A DNA stretch of 64,000 nucleotides from the NCBI GenBank assembly GCA_948678575.1, contig CAPPGO010000007.1:19208-83207 (forward strand), in the 5' to 3' direction. Source of the DNA: an uncultured Clostridia bacterium. Lineage in GTDB: Bacteria; Bacillota; Clostridia; TANB77; CAG-508. A model generated the notes under the pieces. It saw nothing but the letters and a program-made list of their open reading frames with translations. It had not been told where the DNA came from and did no database searches. Position numbers and translations under genes: made by a program. Shown one piece after another: positions 25,642-36,679 of this stretch. Each line of letters opens with the position of its first letter. Within the stretch, counting starts at the first letter, position 1.

Positions 25642-28242
25642 TTATAACCATTCTCCATATCTCTTAATATAAACTTTTTTAGCTAAACTTGCCAAAATAC
25701 AATATAAAAATGTAATAGCAAAAATCATAATTATATATTCAAAAGCAATTGGCACAAATCCTAATATTGCACCAAATCTGGTAAATGGAACTAAAATTCC
25801 AATAGTCATAAGCAAAATTGAAGATATATATACTGGTAGACTTGCATTGCTTTGTATAAATGGTATTTTGGATGTTCTTATAATATGCATACCTATTAAA
25901 TTTGAAACAATGCTATATGAAAACCATATAGTTTGAAAATGCTCTACATCTTTTACTTTAAATATAAACCATAATGATACAAAAATTACTATATCAAAAA
26001 TTGAACTAACTGGCCCCATGAATAACATAAAAGTTTTTAAACTCTTTATATTAAATTTTTTAGGTTCTTTTAAATACTCTTTATCCACATTATCAAATGG
26101 AAGCGTAAGTTGTCCGAAATCATAAATTAAACCTTCTACTAATAATTGAATTGGTGTTTCTGGTAAAAACGGTAAACAAACACTTGCAATTATAACAGAT
26201 ACAACCTCTCCAAAATTAAAACTTGTTGCTAGTTTTATATATTTCATTAAATTAGCAAAAGTGACTCTGCCTTCTGTTACCCCATCTAACAAAACATTTA
26301 GATCTTTTTCAAGCAAAATAATATCTGCTGATTCTTTTGCAATATCAACAGCTGTATCAACTGAAACTCCAATATCTGAATTGGTAAGCGAAGGACTATC
26401 ATTTATTCCATCTCCCATATATCCAACTATATTATCAGATTGCCTTAAAATTCTAACTATTCTCGATTTTTGAATAGGAGATAATTTTACAAATATATTA
26501 GTATTTCTCAGTAATCTTTGAACAGCTAAATCAGATAATTTATCTATTTTACTTCCTTCTACAATATTTTCTGAGTTTATCCCTACTTTATTACATATAC
26601 ATCTTGTAACTTCTAGATTATCTCCTGTTAAAACTATAACTCTTATGCCAGCATTATTTAATTTTTCTATTGATTCCTTAGCTGTTGCTTTTGGTGGATC
26701 TAGAAATCCAATAAGACCTATCAGAATCATATCTTTTTCATTAGAAACATCAAAATTTTCTATAGTATTTATATCAATTCTTTTGCTTATTGCTACTACT
26801 CTTAATCCATCTTCATTTAATTTTTTTACTATTTTTTTGATATTTTCTTTTACCTCTTTTGTCATAGGTAAAATTTCCTCATTTTTTTCTATTTTTGTGG
26901 AAATATTTAATATTTCTTCCACTGCTCCCTTAGTTATTAATTCCTTTTCTCCGTCTTTTTCCACCACAATTGACAAACGTCTTCGAGAAAAATCAAAAGG
27001 AATTTCATCAACTTTCTTATATTCTTTTGTTAAATATTCCAAATTATTTTCTAATGCTCTATTTATAACTGCTTCATCAATATTTCCATTCAAACCTGTT
27101 TGAAAATATGAATTTAAAAAAGCATATTTTAATATACTCATATTTTCATTTCCATATATATCTAAGTATTTCTCCAATACAATTTTGTCTTCCGTTAATG
27201 TACCTGTTTTATCTGTACATAAAATATTCATTGCACCAAAATTTTGAATACTATCAAGTTTTTTTATAATAGTTTTCTTCTTAGACATTCTAACAGCGCC
27301 CTTAGACAAGCTTGATGATAATATAACTGGTAATAATAATGGTGTGATACATATCGCTATCGCAACAGCAAAAGTAAAAGCGACAATAATATTATGTTTT
27401 TCAACATTTAAAATAAATACTATTGGTATCATAACTAGCATAAATCGAATTAATAATCGGCTAATATCTTCTATACCTTTCTGAAATGCTGTTTTATCTT
27501 TTTCAGAAGTTAATGTATGAGCAATTTTTCCAAAATAAGTAGAATCACCTGTTTTTATAACAATTCCCTTAGCTGAACCAGATATAACATTTGTTCCCAT
27601 AAAACAAATATTATCTAAATCTATAATACTTTCAATTTCTTCACTTTGTAATTCAACAGATTTCTTTACACTATCAGATTCTCCTGTAAGAGATGCTTGT
27701 CCCACATATAAATCTTTTGCTTCTATAATTCTTAAATCAGCTGGTATCATACTTCCAGCAGATAATAAAACTATATCTCCTACTACAACATCTTTTATTG
27801 GAATTTTTACTTCTTTTCCTTCTCTTATAACTATTGTAGTTGTTGCTACCATTTCTTTTAACTTTTCAGCAGATTTATTAGATTTATATTCTTCAAAAAA
27901 TTCTAATAATGTACTTGTTGTTACTAAAATAGCAATTACTATAATATTTGCATAACTTGGAATTTCTGCTAAATATACATCTGTATATATTAATATACAA
28001 ACAATTCCCATCAAAATGCAATTAAATGGTGTAAATAAACTTTCTAAAAAATAATTGTACCATTTCTTTGGTTTGGCTTGCTTTATCTCATTATAGCCAA
28101 ATCTCTTTAATCTGTCATTTGCTTCGTCATTAGAAATACCAGATTCGTTTACATTTTGTTTTTGTAAAAATTGAGTTTTACTTAATTTTGAACTATTACT
28201 ATACATTTTTGATATATCTACTTCTTCTTTAAAATTCGTCAT
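25642..28242 (-). CDS. mgtA: Magnesium-translocating P-type ATPase (MgtA family)
   Basis: 866 aa from ATG 28242 (GAGGTG 6 nt upstream; a GTG three codons earlier is less likely). P-type ATPase with phosphorylation motif DKTGTLT, TGES, and MGDGINDSPSL, plus about ten membrane segments. The sequence after DKTGTLT (ILKYAFLNSYFQTGLNG) and the C-terminal membrane half are of the P3B Mg2+ type. No M-box fits into the 90 bp upstream. No strong terminator separates it from hsp20. Confidence 0.9.
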   Translation of the reverse strand: MTNFKEEVDISKMYSNSSKLSKTQFLQKQNVNESGISNDEANDRLKRFGYNEIKQAKPKKWYNYFLESLFTPFNCILMGIVCILIYTDVYLAEIPSYANIIVIAILVTTSTLLEFFEEYKSNKSAEKLKEMVATTTIVIREGKEVKIPIKDVVVGDIVLLSAGSMIPADLRIIEAKDLYVGQASLTGESDSVKKSVELQSEEIESIIDLDNICFMGTNVISGSAKGIVIKTGDSTYFGKIAHTLTSEKDKTAFQKGIEDISRLLIRFMLVMIPIVFILNVEKHNIIVAFTFAVAIAICITPLLLPVILSSSLSKGAVRMSKKKTIIKKLDSIQNFGAMNILCTDKTGTLTEDKIVLEKYLDIYGNENMSILKYAFLNSYFQTGLNGNIDEAVINRALENNLEYLTKEYKKVDEIPFDFSRRRLSIVVEKDGEKELITKGAVEEILNISTKIEKNEEILPMTKEVKENIKKIVKKLNEDGLRVVAISKRIDINTIENFDVSNEKDMILIGLIGFLDPPKATAKESIEKLNNAGIRVIVLTGDNLEVTRCICNKVGINSENIVEGSKIDKLSDLAVQRLLRNTNIFVKLSPIQKSRIVRILRQSDNIVGYMGDGINDSPSLTNSDIGVSVDTAVDIAKESADIILLEKDLNVLLDGVTEGRVTFANLMKYIKLATSFNFGEVVSVIIASVCLPFLPETPIQLLVEGLIYDFGQLTLPFDNVDKEYLKEPKKFNIKSLKTFMLFMGPVSSIFDIVIFVSLWFIFKVKDVEHFQTIWFSYSIVSNLIGMHIIRTSKIPFIQSNASLPVYISSILLMTIGILVPFTRFGAILGFVPIAFEYIIMIFAITFLYCILASLAKKVYIKRYGEWL

Positions 28243-28305
28243 TACCTTCACCTCGATTTAATATGTAACTTATTTTACACTAAAATTATGGCTTTTATGC
28301 GAAAA

Positions 28306-28339
28306 AAAAGAACAAACTGTCAAAACTATTTGTTCTTTT
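28306..28339 (-). terminator. Terminator of mnmA
   Basis: AAAAGAACAAA and TTTGTTCTTTT with a 12-nt loop, minus-strand T run, 5 nt below the mnmA stop. Confidence 0.85.
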
Positions 28340-28343
28340 CTAG

Positions 28344-29399
<1,056 letters not shown>

Positions 29400-29423
29400 T
29401 TTTTAAACTCCTTTTAATCTATA

Positions 29424-29654
29424 TTACATTATATTTACATATCCAAAGAATATAGTTGCAAATAATAAAGCATATAGAATTGCTGAACAATAATCTTTCT
29501 TACAAATTTTATAAACAACAGCTACTATTCCTGTAATTCCACAAACAATCATAGTAATTGTTCCAGTAAACAAACCTCTTAAAAAACTAAATTCTAAAAA
29601 CCCTATAGTACCTATTATAATAAATATAATATCCATAATTTTATCTTTTTTCAT
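29424..29654 (-). CDS. Small membrane protein, 76 aa
   Basis: 76 aa with three hydrophobic stretches (about 7-24, 30-47 and 56-74) and a short basic loop. AGAGGTG lies 8 nt before ATG. It is 24 bp upstream of mnmA in the same direction. No family is recognised. Confidence 0.65.
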   Translation of the reverse strand: MKKDKIMDIIFIIIGTIGFLEFSFLRGLFTGTITMIVCGITGIVAVVYKICKKDYCSAILYALLFATIFFGYVNIM

Positions 29655-29690
29655 ATCAAATCACCTCTTTTTTTACATAAATTATAACAC

Positions 29691-29724
29691 AAAAGCAAGT
29701 AGTTTTCAATTACTACTTGCTTTT
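29691..29724 (-). terminator. Terminator hairpin, member of a repeated hairpin
   Basis: AAAAGCAAGTAGT and ACTACTTGCTTTT around TTTCAATT. It ends the GntR/ABC operon. Nearly the same hairpin occurs at 36641-36670. Confidence 0.85.
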
Positions 29725-29732
29725 ATTAAAAC

Positions 29733-30365
29733 TTAAAATTCTTTATTTTGATATATTTTGTTTGATACTAAATATGATCCACCTAGCAATAATACAAACA
29801 TTATTGGAAGTGCTATATACCAACAGTTATCTAACATATTTATTGCATTTATGAAAACTGTCATATTCACAAAATTTGATATTAAAGTTATTATTCCTAT
29901 TACACCAAATATCATTGTAAACAAAATTATTCTTCCATTTGTAGCTCCAAACTTAAATATTATTGGATAAAGCAATGAAATAATAATAAAACTTGATAAT
30001 AAGGTTCCCATTAATGATGCTACATTTTCTTCTAAGTTGATACTATTAGTTTTTATATAACTAACTATTATAGAAATGGCTAATGATAATATTATTAAAA
30101 TAATTGTTAGAATTATTGAAGAAATATATTTCGCTTTAACAATATTTTTTCTTCCGTTTGGAAAAGTTATTGCGTAAGCATTCCAATTATTAAAATCATC
30201 ATAACTAAATGTTGATATAAATAGCATTATTCCAATAAATGGTATTATAAAAGTTGCATCAAATGAACCTTGTACTATCATTATAAAATATACCAAAAAT
30301 ATCATAAGCATTGATTTCATATTTGCCTTCATTACTAAAAAATCTTTTTTTATTAAACCTAACAT
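29733..30365 (-). CDS. ABC-2 type permease (YtrC/YtrD-like)
   Basis: 210 aa with six hydrophobic segments; starts MLGLIKKDFLVMKANMKSML, typical of small ABC-2 permeases paired with GntR regulators. AAGGGGG precedes ATG and the gene overlaps the ATPase by 7 bp. With the ATPase and regulator it forms a YtrA-type stress module, in other species induced by wall-active antibiotics; substrate unknown. Confidence 0.85.
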   Translation of the reverse strand: MLGLIKKDFLVMKANMKSMLMIFLVYFIMIVQGSFDATFIIPFIGIMLFISTFSYDDFNNWNAYAITFPNGRKNIVKAKYISSIILTIILIILSLAISIIVSYIKTNSINLEENVASLMGTLLSSFIIISLLYPIIFKFGATNGRIILFTMIFGVIGIITLISNFVNMTVFINAINMLDNCWYIALPIMFVLLLGGSYLVSNKIYQNKEF

Positions 30366-31225
30366 GCTTTCTCCCCCTTAATTACTAATAGCATTAAATC
30401 TTCTAATGTAATTTTATCTATCACACATTCATTATATTTTCTACTTGCTTCTTCTTTATTGTGCACTAATATATCGTATGAATATTTTGACTTTTTATAA
30501 GCTATAATGTCCTTTTTGTCTATATTAGAAAAATAATCAATATTACATTTTAAAATTGCATAATTATCAATTATCTCATCTCTTGATTTTGCTAATACTT
30601 TCTTTCCCTTATCTATAAATATTATTTCATCTGCAATATGCTCTAAATCAGTAGTTATATGAGTAGATAATAAAATAGAATGTTCTTCATCCTCTATAAA
30701 TTTTAAAAATATGTCTAATACCTCATTTCTAGCAATTGGATCTAATCCACTTGTTGGTTCATCTAATATAAGCAATTTAGGCTTATGAGCTAATGCTGTT
30801 GCAATTTCTAATTTCTTTCTCATTCCTTTTGACATTGATTTTATAGGTTTATCATCTGGTAAACCAAACTCTTTTAAATAAGAGAAATATAAATTGCTAT
30901 CCCAATTTTTGTATATATCTTTCATAGAAATATTTATATCTTTTGCATTAAGAATTTCTGGAAAAAACATATTGTCCAAAACTACTCCAATATCTTCTTT
31001 TATATCAGTTTCTAATTTTTTATAATCTTTACCAAATATTTTTATATCTCCACTATCTATTTTAATAATATTTAGCATTGATTTTATTAAAGTAGTTTTA
31101 CCAGCTCCATTTTCACCAATCAAACCTACGATAGTACCTTTTGGAATTTCTATATCCAATTCTCCTAATGCGAATTTTTCATCATATCTCTTTTTCAAAT
31201 TCTTTATTTCTATAATATTCTCCAT
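30359..31225 (-). CDS. ABC transporter ATP-binding protein
   Basis: 288 aa. Walker A GENGAGKTTLI (about 38-48), a signature region SKGMRKKLEIA, Walker B LLILDEPTSGLDP and switch STHITTDLEHIAD. It powers the ABC-2 permease that follows. GAGGAGG precedes ATG; its start overlaps the regulator stop by 1 bp, so the three genes are translationally coupled. Confidence 0.92.
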   Translation of the reverse strand: MENIIEIKNLKKRYDEKFALGELDIEIPKGTIVGLIGENGAGKTTLIKSMLNIIKIDSGDIKIFGKDYKKLETDIKEDIGVVLDNMFFPEILNAKDINISMKDIYKNWDSNLYFSYLKEFGLPDDKPIKSMSKGMRKKLEIATALAHKPKLLILDEPTSGLDPIARNEVLDIFLKFIEDEEHSILLSTHITTDLEHIADEIIFIDKGKKVLAKSRDEIIDNYAILKCNIDYFSNIDKKDIIAYKKSKYSYDILVHNKEEASRKYNECVIDKITLEDLMLLVIKGEKAC

Positions 31226-31602
31226 TATAGTCCCTCCTCATAAAACATTTTGAACATTTCTATTACATCTTTCTCACATATTTCAAATCTATTAGAAATA
31301 GCAACAATTTTTTCTATGTATTTTTCTATATCTTTTTGAGCTTGTTCTTTTGCCAGTTCTGTATTTTTCGGTGCTACAAAAGTTCCTTTACCTTGTATTG
31401 ACTTCAAATACCCTTCTGCTTCTAACTCATCATAAGCTTTTTTGATAGTCATAGCACTTATTTTTATATCTTGTGCTAATACTCTAATTGAAGGCAGTGC
31501 TTCATCTTCTTTTAGCTCACCATCTAATATTTGATTAATAATAGATTTCTTTATTTGTTCATATATTGGAACAGAACTACTATTACTAATAAGCATCTTC
31601 AT
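31225..31602 (-). CDS. GntR family regulator, YtrA subfamily
   Basis: 125 aa. A winged-helix DNA-binding domain (about 10-75: PIYEQIKKSIINQILDGELKEDE... ALPSIRVLAQDIKISAMTI) and a short C-terminal dimer helix, which is the YtrA type. It probably represses its own operon with the ABC genes. AGGAGG lies 6 nt before ATG. A repeat ACAGTATATAACACTATATAACA just upstream (about 31621-31643) is a candidate operator. Confidence 0.9.
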   Translation of the reverse strand: MKMLISNSSSVPIYEQIKKSIINQILDGELKEDEALPSIRVLAQDIKISAMTIKKAYDELEAEGYLKSIQGKGTFVAPKNTELAKEQAQKDIEKYIEKIVAISNRFEICEKDVIEMFKMFYEEGL

Positions 31603-31667
31603 ATTATCGCCTCCTTGTTATACAGTATATAACACTATATAACACTTGTCAATATTTTTCATAAAAA

Positions 31668-31694
31668 AAGTAAGTAATTTTTAATTACTTACTT
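31668..31694 (-). terminator. Terminator overlapping the end of the histidine kinase
   Basis: AAGTAAGTAATT and AATTACTTACTT; the kinase stop codon lies in the stem. Minus-strand T run. Confidence 0.75.
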
Positions 31695-32576
31695 AAATTT
31701 TATTTCTATTATTAAATAATGATTTTCATATTTTGCTTGTATATTTCCATTATTTAATTCTACCAATTGTTTAGCAATAGATAATCCTATTCCATTTGAT
31801 TTCTTAGCATTTTCTACTGTATAATACCTATCAAATATTTTCTCTAAACTCGTTGTATCTATTAAATTAGTCTTATTTGAAAATATTATTGTTCCATCTT
31901 CTTTCAAAATTATATTAAAATTATTTTCGCTATATTTAATTGCATTAGATATAATATTTTCAAAAATCCTTTTCAGCATATTCTCATTTAATAATTTAAA
32001 AATTTTTTTCTCACATATTTCTATTTTAGGATTTATATTATATTCTTTAAAGAAACTATAAAATCCAATAATAGAATCTTCTAAAATATTATTGATACAA
32101 ACATTTTCTCTTTGGACTTCATTATGTATGTCTATACTTTTAGAAAAATCAAATAATTGATCTGTTAATTCTGTTAAATCTTGCACTTTACTATCAATAA
32201 TATTCAAATAGTTTATTTGTTTTTCTGTAATATTATTATTATTTTCCATTAAATCAAGATAACCTCTTATTGCTGTAAGAGGTGTCCTTAAATCATGAGA
32301 AATATTGGTTATTGATGATTTAAGTTCTTGATTTCCGTTTCTATATTCAAGTTCTAATTGTCTCAATTCTTTTAAACTTTTATTTAAAGTATTAGCTAAC
32401 TTTTTTAGAGTTCTATTATTAGTATTAACTGTAATTAATTTATTAGTATCTGATTTTATAATTGTAGATAAATCTTCTCCTATGTTATTGATTTCATTAT
32501 TCATTATCAAAAGTTTTATTATTAAAAATATTAAAAAAATTGATGATACTACAAATAAATAAAACCATATACTCAT
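31689..32576 (-). CDS. Sensor histidine kinase
   Basis: 295 aa. One N-terminal membrane segment (about 4-24), a short linker, phosphoacceptor helix with SHDLRTPLTAIRGYL (His about 94), N box NAIKYSE and G box NGIGLSIAKQLVELNNG. There is no extracellular sensor loop, as in kinases that sense through a transporter. It is last in the group RR-ABC-permease-kinase and presumably phosphorylates the 34421 regulator. Confidence 0.92.
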   Translation of the reverse strand: MSIWFYLFVVSSIFLIFLIIKLLIMNNEINNIGEDLSTIIKSDTNKLITVNTNNRTLKKLANTLNKSLKELRQLELEYRNGNQELKSSITNISHDLRTPLTAIRGYLDLMENNNNITEKQINYLNIIDSKVQDLTELTDQLFDFSKSIDIHNEVQRENVCINNILEDSIIGFYSFFKEYNINPKIEICEKKIFKLLNENMLKRIFENIISNAIKYSENNFNIILKEDGTIIFSNKTNLIDTTSLEKIFDRYYTVENAKKSNGIGLSIAKQLVELNNGNIQAKYENHYLIIEIKFK

Positions 32577-32589
32577 ATATTTTACTTCC

Positions 32590-33417
32590 TTATTTTAATT
32601 CTTTTTTATTAAATATAATTAACCCTGCACCAGTAAATATAATAACATTAACTAGCGAATATACAGGTAATATATTGAAATTAGTGTTATTTCCTCCAGC
32701 AATTTGAAAAGCTTGACCTGCTGGTAAAAAATCTACAATAGTCTGATAAATTTTCATTTCTTTTTCAGTAGGATACCTTGGATTTGGCTCTTCTTTTGTT
32801 ATCATTTCTCCACTTTCATTAATAGTAACTGTTTGTATTATTGGTGAAGAACACAAAAGATTAAAACAAGTTAGTGCAATCATCATCATTAAAAAAGCTA
32901 CGATTATTGTTCCTATTGCTGTATAAGTTTTATTAGAACAAACCATTGCAATAAATGTATCTATTGCTGAAAATGCCATAATTAAAAATAATATATCAAT
33001 AAATAATGTAGTAAAATTAATTCCTTCAACTTTAACCCAACCAAATAATGGTGTTCCAACACAAGCTGATATAAAAGAAAATACTATATAACAAAAAACA
33101 CTTGCAATACTAACAATAATTAAATTTGATAAATATATTTGAATTCTACTATGTCCTATTGTAATTTTATTTCTAATAGCTCCATCCGAATATTCTACTC
33201 CTAAAAATAAACTTACAAATATTGCTACCACTATTCCTATAATAGTAGAATAATTAAGTATAATTTGTTCTACCTGTATAACTTCTCCGTACTCTTTCAT
33301 ATCTTTATATTGAGTATAAATCATAAATAAAGACATAAATATAGAAAAAATTAAAAATAACCAAAATGCTCTATTTTTTCTCAATCTTGTAAAACCTGCA
33401 TTTAATAATTTAATCAT
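32590..33417 (-). CDS. ABC-2 permease of a lantibiotic/bacitracin-type exporter
   Basis: 275 aa from ATG 33417 (GGAGGTG 6 nt upstream; the TTG at 33432 is less likely). Six hydrophobic segments with an extracellular stretch between the fourth and fifth (about 190-240). It overlaps the ATPase stop by 8 bp. The type is that of BcrB/SpaE-like permeases that pair with two-component systems. Confidence 0.85.
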   Translation of the reverse strand: MIKLLNAGFTRLRKNRAFWLFLIFSIFMSLFMIYTQYKDMKEYGEVIQVEQIILNYSTIIGIVVAIFVSLFLGVEYSDGAIRNKITIGHSRIQIYLSNLIIVSIASVFCYIVFSFISACVGTPLFGWVKVEGINFTTLFIDILFLIMAFSAIDTFIAMVCSNKTYTAIGTIIVAFLMMMIALTCFNLLCSSPIIQTVTINESGEMITKEEPNPRYPTEKEMKIYQTIVDFLPAGQAFQIAGGNNTNFNILPVYSLVNVIIFTGAGLIIFNKKELK

Positions 33418-34324
33418 TTTTAGCACCTCCAATCAAATTTATAAAATAGTTTTCTAATGATTCTTCTTGCTCATGAATTTCATCTACTATTAAATTTTTA
33501 TTGAATAGTTCTGTAATAAATTTTGATAAATTATATTTACCATAAACATTTATGGTTTTACTATCTATTACTTCATAATCAACTTTATTTTCTTCAAAAT
33601 ATTTCACAAAGTCTTTTGGATTACTTACTTTTAATATAAGTTTGTGTTCCATTTTTCTCATAAGCTCTTCATTGCTTATTTCTTTAATAATAGAACCATT
33701 ATCTAAGAATCCATAATGAGTTGCTATTTTTGATAATTCATCCAAATAATGACTAGATATTAAAATAGTAATTCTTTTTTCTTTATTTAATTTTAAAATT
33801 AATTCTCTAATTTCTATAATTCCTTGTGGATCAAGTCCATTAATAGGTTCATCTAAAATTAAGAAATCTGGATTACTTGCTAAACTAATTGCAATTCCCA
33901 ATCTTTGTTTCATTCCTAGTGAAAAATTCTTTGCCTTTTTCTTGCCTGTTTTTTCTAATCCAACTAATTTTAGAAGTTCATTAATTCCATCAAAACTTGG
34001 CATTCCTACTAATTTATATTGTTCTATCAAATTGTCCCTAGCACTCATTTCTCCATAAATTGATGGTGATTCAATAATTGCTCCTATTCTTTTTCGAACA
34101 CTTGATATCTCACTGCTATTGTTTTTTATTCCATAAATAGCATAACTCCCATTAGTTGGCTTTTGTAATCCACAAATAATTCGAATAAGTGTCGTTTTAC
34201 CTGCGCCATTTTTTCCAATTAATCCATATATACTACCTTTTTCAATATGAATACTTAAATGGCTTAATGCTTTAAAATTTTTATATCTCTTTTCAAGATT
34301 GTTTGTTTCTAATACATATTCCAT
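33410..34324 (-). CDS. ABC ATPase, BcrA/lantibiotic-immunity type
   Basis: 304 aa. Walker A GKNGAGKTTLI (about 37-47), signature FSLGMKQRLGIAISLA, Walker B FLILDEPINGLDP, switch SSHYLDELSKIA. The C-terminal extension (about 215-304) is usual for the BcrA group. AAAGGAG precedes ATG. It follows the response regulator by about 100 bp and drives the permease that overlaps its end. Confidence 0.92.
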   Translation of the reverse strand: MEYVLETNNLEKRYKNFKALSHLSIHIEKGSIYGLIGKNGAGKTTLIRIICGLQKPTNGSYAIYGIKNNSSEISSVRKRIGAIIESPSIYGEMSARDNLIEQYKLVGMPSFDGINELLKLVGLEKTGKKKAKNFSLGMKQRLGIAISLASNPDFLILDEPINGLDPQGIIEIRELILKLNKEKRITILISSHYLDELSKIATHYGFLDNGSIIKEISNEELMRKMEHKLILKVSNPKDFVKYFEENKVDYEVIDSKTINVYGKYNLSKFITELFNKNLIVDEIHEQEESLENYFINLIGGAKND

Positions 34325-34420
34325 AAGTTTTCTCCTTTCAAAATCTAGTATAAAATAAAAAAGTTAAGAAAACAGTTAAGGAAAAGTAAAGATTTAGTAA
34401 AGATTTTTATATATACAATT

Positions 34421-35083
34421 TTAATCACACATTTTAAAACCAATTCCCCATACAGACTCAATATAATTTTCATCACTTATTTTTCTTATTTTTTTTCGAA
34501 TATTACTGATATGAACTTTTAAAGAATTCTCATCACAATCTTCTGTATCAAGACTTATCAAATCCAGTAATTTGTTTTTAGTAATTGCTTGTCCATTATT
34601 TAATATTAGCTGTTTTAAAATTGCATATTCAGTTTTAGTTAAATTTACTTTTTCATTATTTAAAAGTAATGTGTGCTTATCATTTAATAATTCTAAGTTT
34701 TTATATTTTAAATTTTCTGTTAATTTATGCTTATTTTTCTGCCTTAATTGCACTTCGATTCTAGCTATTAATTCACTAGCATCAAATGGTTTGGTTATAT
34801 AATCATTTGCACCTGACATTAAACATTTTACTTTATCCTCTGGCGAGATTTTAGCACTTAATACAATAATTGGTATATCTTTAACTGTTTTTATTAGTTC
34901 TTCTCCACTCATAGCAGGTAGCATTAAATCTAATAATATCAAATCATACTTTTCTTTCTCTAACAAAAGCATCGCTTCTGTTCCTGAATACGCATTATAC
35001 GTTATGTATCCATGATTTTTCAAAATTTCTTCTATCATATTATGAATACTTATATCATCTTCAATTATCAAAATTTTAAACAA
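34421..35083 (-). CDS. Response regulator, OmpR/PhoB family
   Basis: 220 aa. Receiver domain (about 1-115) with acidic pair EDD, phosphoacceptor Asp in LILLDLMLPAMSG (about 52) and Lys in YITKPFDASEL, then a winged-helix output domain ending SVWGIGFKMCD. The start is TTG with GAGGTAAGG upstream. Together with the ABC genes and kinase downstream it should form an antimicrobial-peptide response unit. Confidence 0.93.
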   Translation of the reverse strand: MFKILIIEDDISIHNMIEEILKNHGYITYNAYSGTEAMLLLEKEKYDLILLDLMLPAMSGEELIKTVKDIPIIVLSAKISPEDKVKCLMSGANDYITKPFDASELIARIEVQLRQKNKHKLTENLKYKNLELLNDKHTLLLNNEKVNLTKTEYAILKQLILNNGQAITKNKLLDLISLDTEDCDENSLKVHISNIRKKIRKISDENYIESVWGIGFKMCD

Positions 35084-35114
35084 GTGCCTTACCTCACTTT
35101 CAAATTGTATAAAT

Positions 35115-36597
35115 TTATTGTAATTTTATTGTTTTAGTTGCTACTTTTTGAGCAAAAGTTTCATCATGTTCAACAAAAATTAATGTTGGCTTATATTTTA
35201 GAATAACCTCTTCTATTTGTATTCTAGTTAATATATCTATATAGTTCAATGGTTCATCCCATATATATATGTTAGCTTGTTCTGAAATACTTTTAGCAAT
35301 TAAAACTTTCTTTTTTTGACCTTCACTCATTTCTTCAATATCGGTATCAAAATCTAATTTTGAAAATCCAATTTTAGATAACATTGCTTTAAAAATACTT
35401 TCATCAATTTTATTTTGTTGTGCAAAATCTTTTAAGTTTCCTTTTAAATCTTCTGTACTTTGTGATACATAAGATATTTTTAAATCGTTTGCTATTTTTA
35501 ATTCTCCATTATATTGTATTTCATTTCCCATAATTAGTTTTAATATACTTGATTTTCCAATCCCATTTTTTCCGAACTATTGCAATTCTATCTCCATTTT
35601 CTACTTCAAACGAAATCTTAGAAAATATTTCTTTTCTACCATACTTTATTTGAAAATCTTTTGCTAAAATTAAAGGATTTCTTCTACTTTCTATTGGAAT
35701 TATTTTTAGACTTTCGTTTTTATCTATATTTTTTAATAAGTTAGTTTTTTCATCTATCGCTTTGTCAATTCTTTGCTCCATTATTTTTGATTTTTTCATC
35801 ATTTTAGCTGATTGATGTCCTAAATAACCTCTATCTATCATTTCCTTAGAACAACTATGATTGTATTTTGATTTTTCAACTGAATTCGACCATTTTTCTG
35901 CTTTTTTCGAAGCCATTTCTAATCGGTTTATGTCTTTTTGCAATCTCTCGTTTTGTACTAATTCAAAATTATCCTGAGCATCTTTGTTGTTTTTCCAAGA
36001 TGAAAAGTTTCCTTGTTGTATTTCAATATTTGTATTATTTATAGCTATAATATGATTTACAACTTTATCTAAAAAATTTCTATCATGAGATACTAAAATA
36101 AAGCCTTTTTTCTTTTCTAAATAACTAACTAAATTATTTCTCGTATCAATATCTAAGTGATTTGTAGGTTCATCTATAAGTAAGAAATTATTACCTTTAA
36201 GAAATAAACTGATTAAAAGTACTTTTACTTGTTCTCCACCACTTAATGAACTAAAATTTCTGTAAAGAATTTCACTGTCACTATTAAGCAAAGTTATTTC
36301 TTTTACAATTTCCCAATCTGCTACATTTGGTGCAATTTCATAAACAATCTCTATTGCCATTCTGTCTTTATTATTTACCTCAAATGGAAAATAATCAACA
36401 TCTACATTTTTTGAGATTGTGCCATTATATTCATATTTTCCTTGTAACAATTTTAAAAATGTAGTTTTACCTTTTCCATTTCTACCTATTAGTCCTAATT
36501 TCCAATCTGTATCTATATTAAAAGATACATTTTCAAATATGTTATTTAAACTTCCATCATATCCAAATGTCAAATTATTTACACTTATTAATGACAT
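35115..36597 (-). CDS. ABC-F ribosomal protection protein, Lsa-like, with one +1 frame break
   Basis: Read across the break it is 493 aa with two ATPase domains. First: Walker A GRNGKGKTTFL, signature SSLSGGEQVKVLL, LLIDEPTNHLD; then the interdomain linker rich in Lys (about 200-290); second: Walker A GKNGIGKSS (restored), MSEGQKKKV, YIWDEPLNYID. The order, length and WDEPLNY motif match the Lsa group that protects ribosomes from lincosamides, streptogramin A and pleuromutilins. The break is at CGG 35572-35574: GTT-C-GGA-AAA; without the C the first Gly of the second Walker A is restored. Unshifted reading stops after 18 codons. AAGGAGG precedes ATG. Confidence 0.85.
35572..35574 (-). other. 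Candidate +1 recoding site: GTT-C-GGA-AAA
   Basis: In-frame CGG in the second Walker A of the ABC-F gene; extra base 35574. Skipping C restores the Gly of GKNGIGKSS. Confidence 0.75.
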
Positions 36598-36640
36598 GTT
36601 TCCTCCTTAGGTATAAATATTTATCTAATTTATATCACAA

Positions 36641-36670
36641 AGGCAAGTAGTTTTCAATTGCTACTTGCCT
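36641..36670 (-). terminator. Terminator of the prdX gene, repeated hairpin
   Basis: AGGCAAGTAG and CTACTTGCCT around TTTTCAATTG, then a T-rich run. The loop and stem are almost those of 29691-29724. Confidence 0.85.
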
Positions 36671-36679
36671 CTTTTTCTT

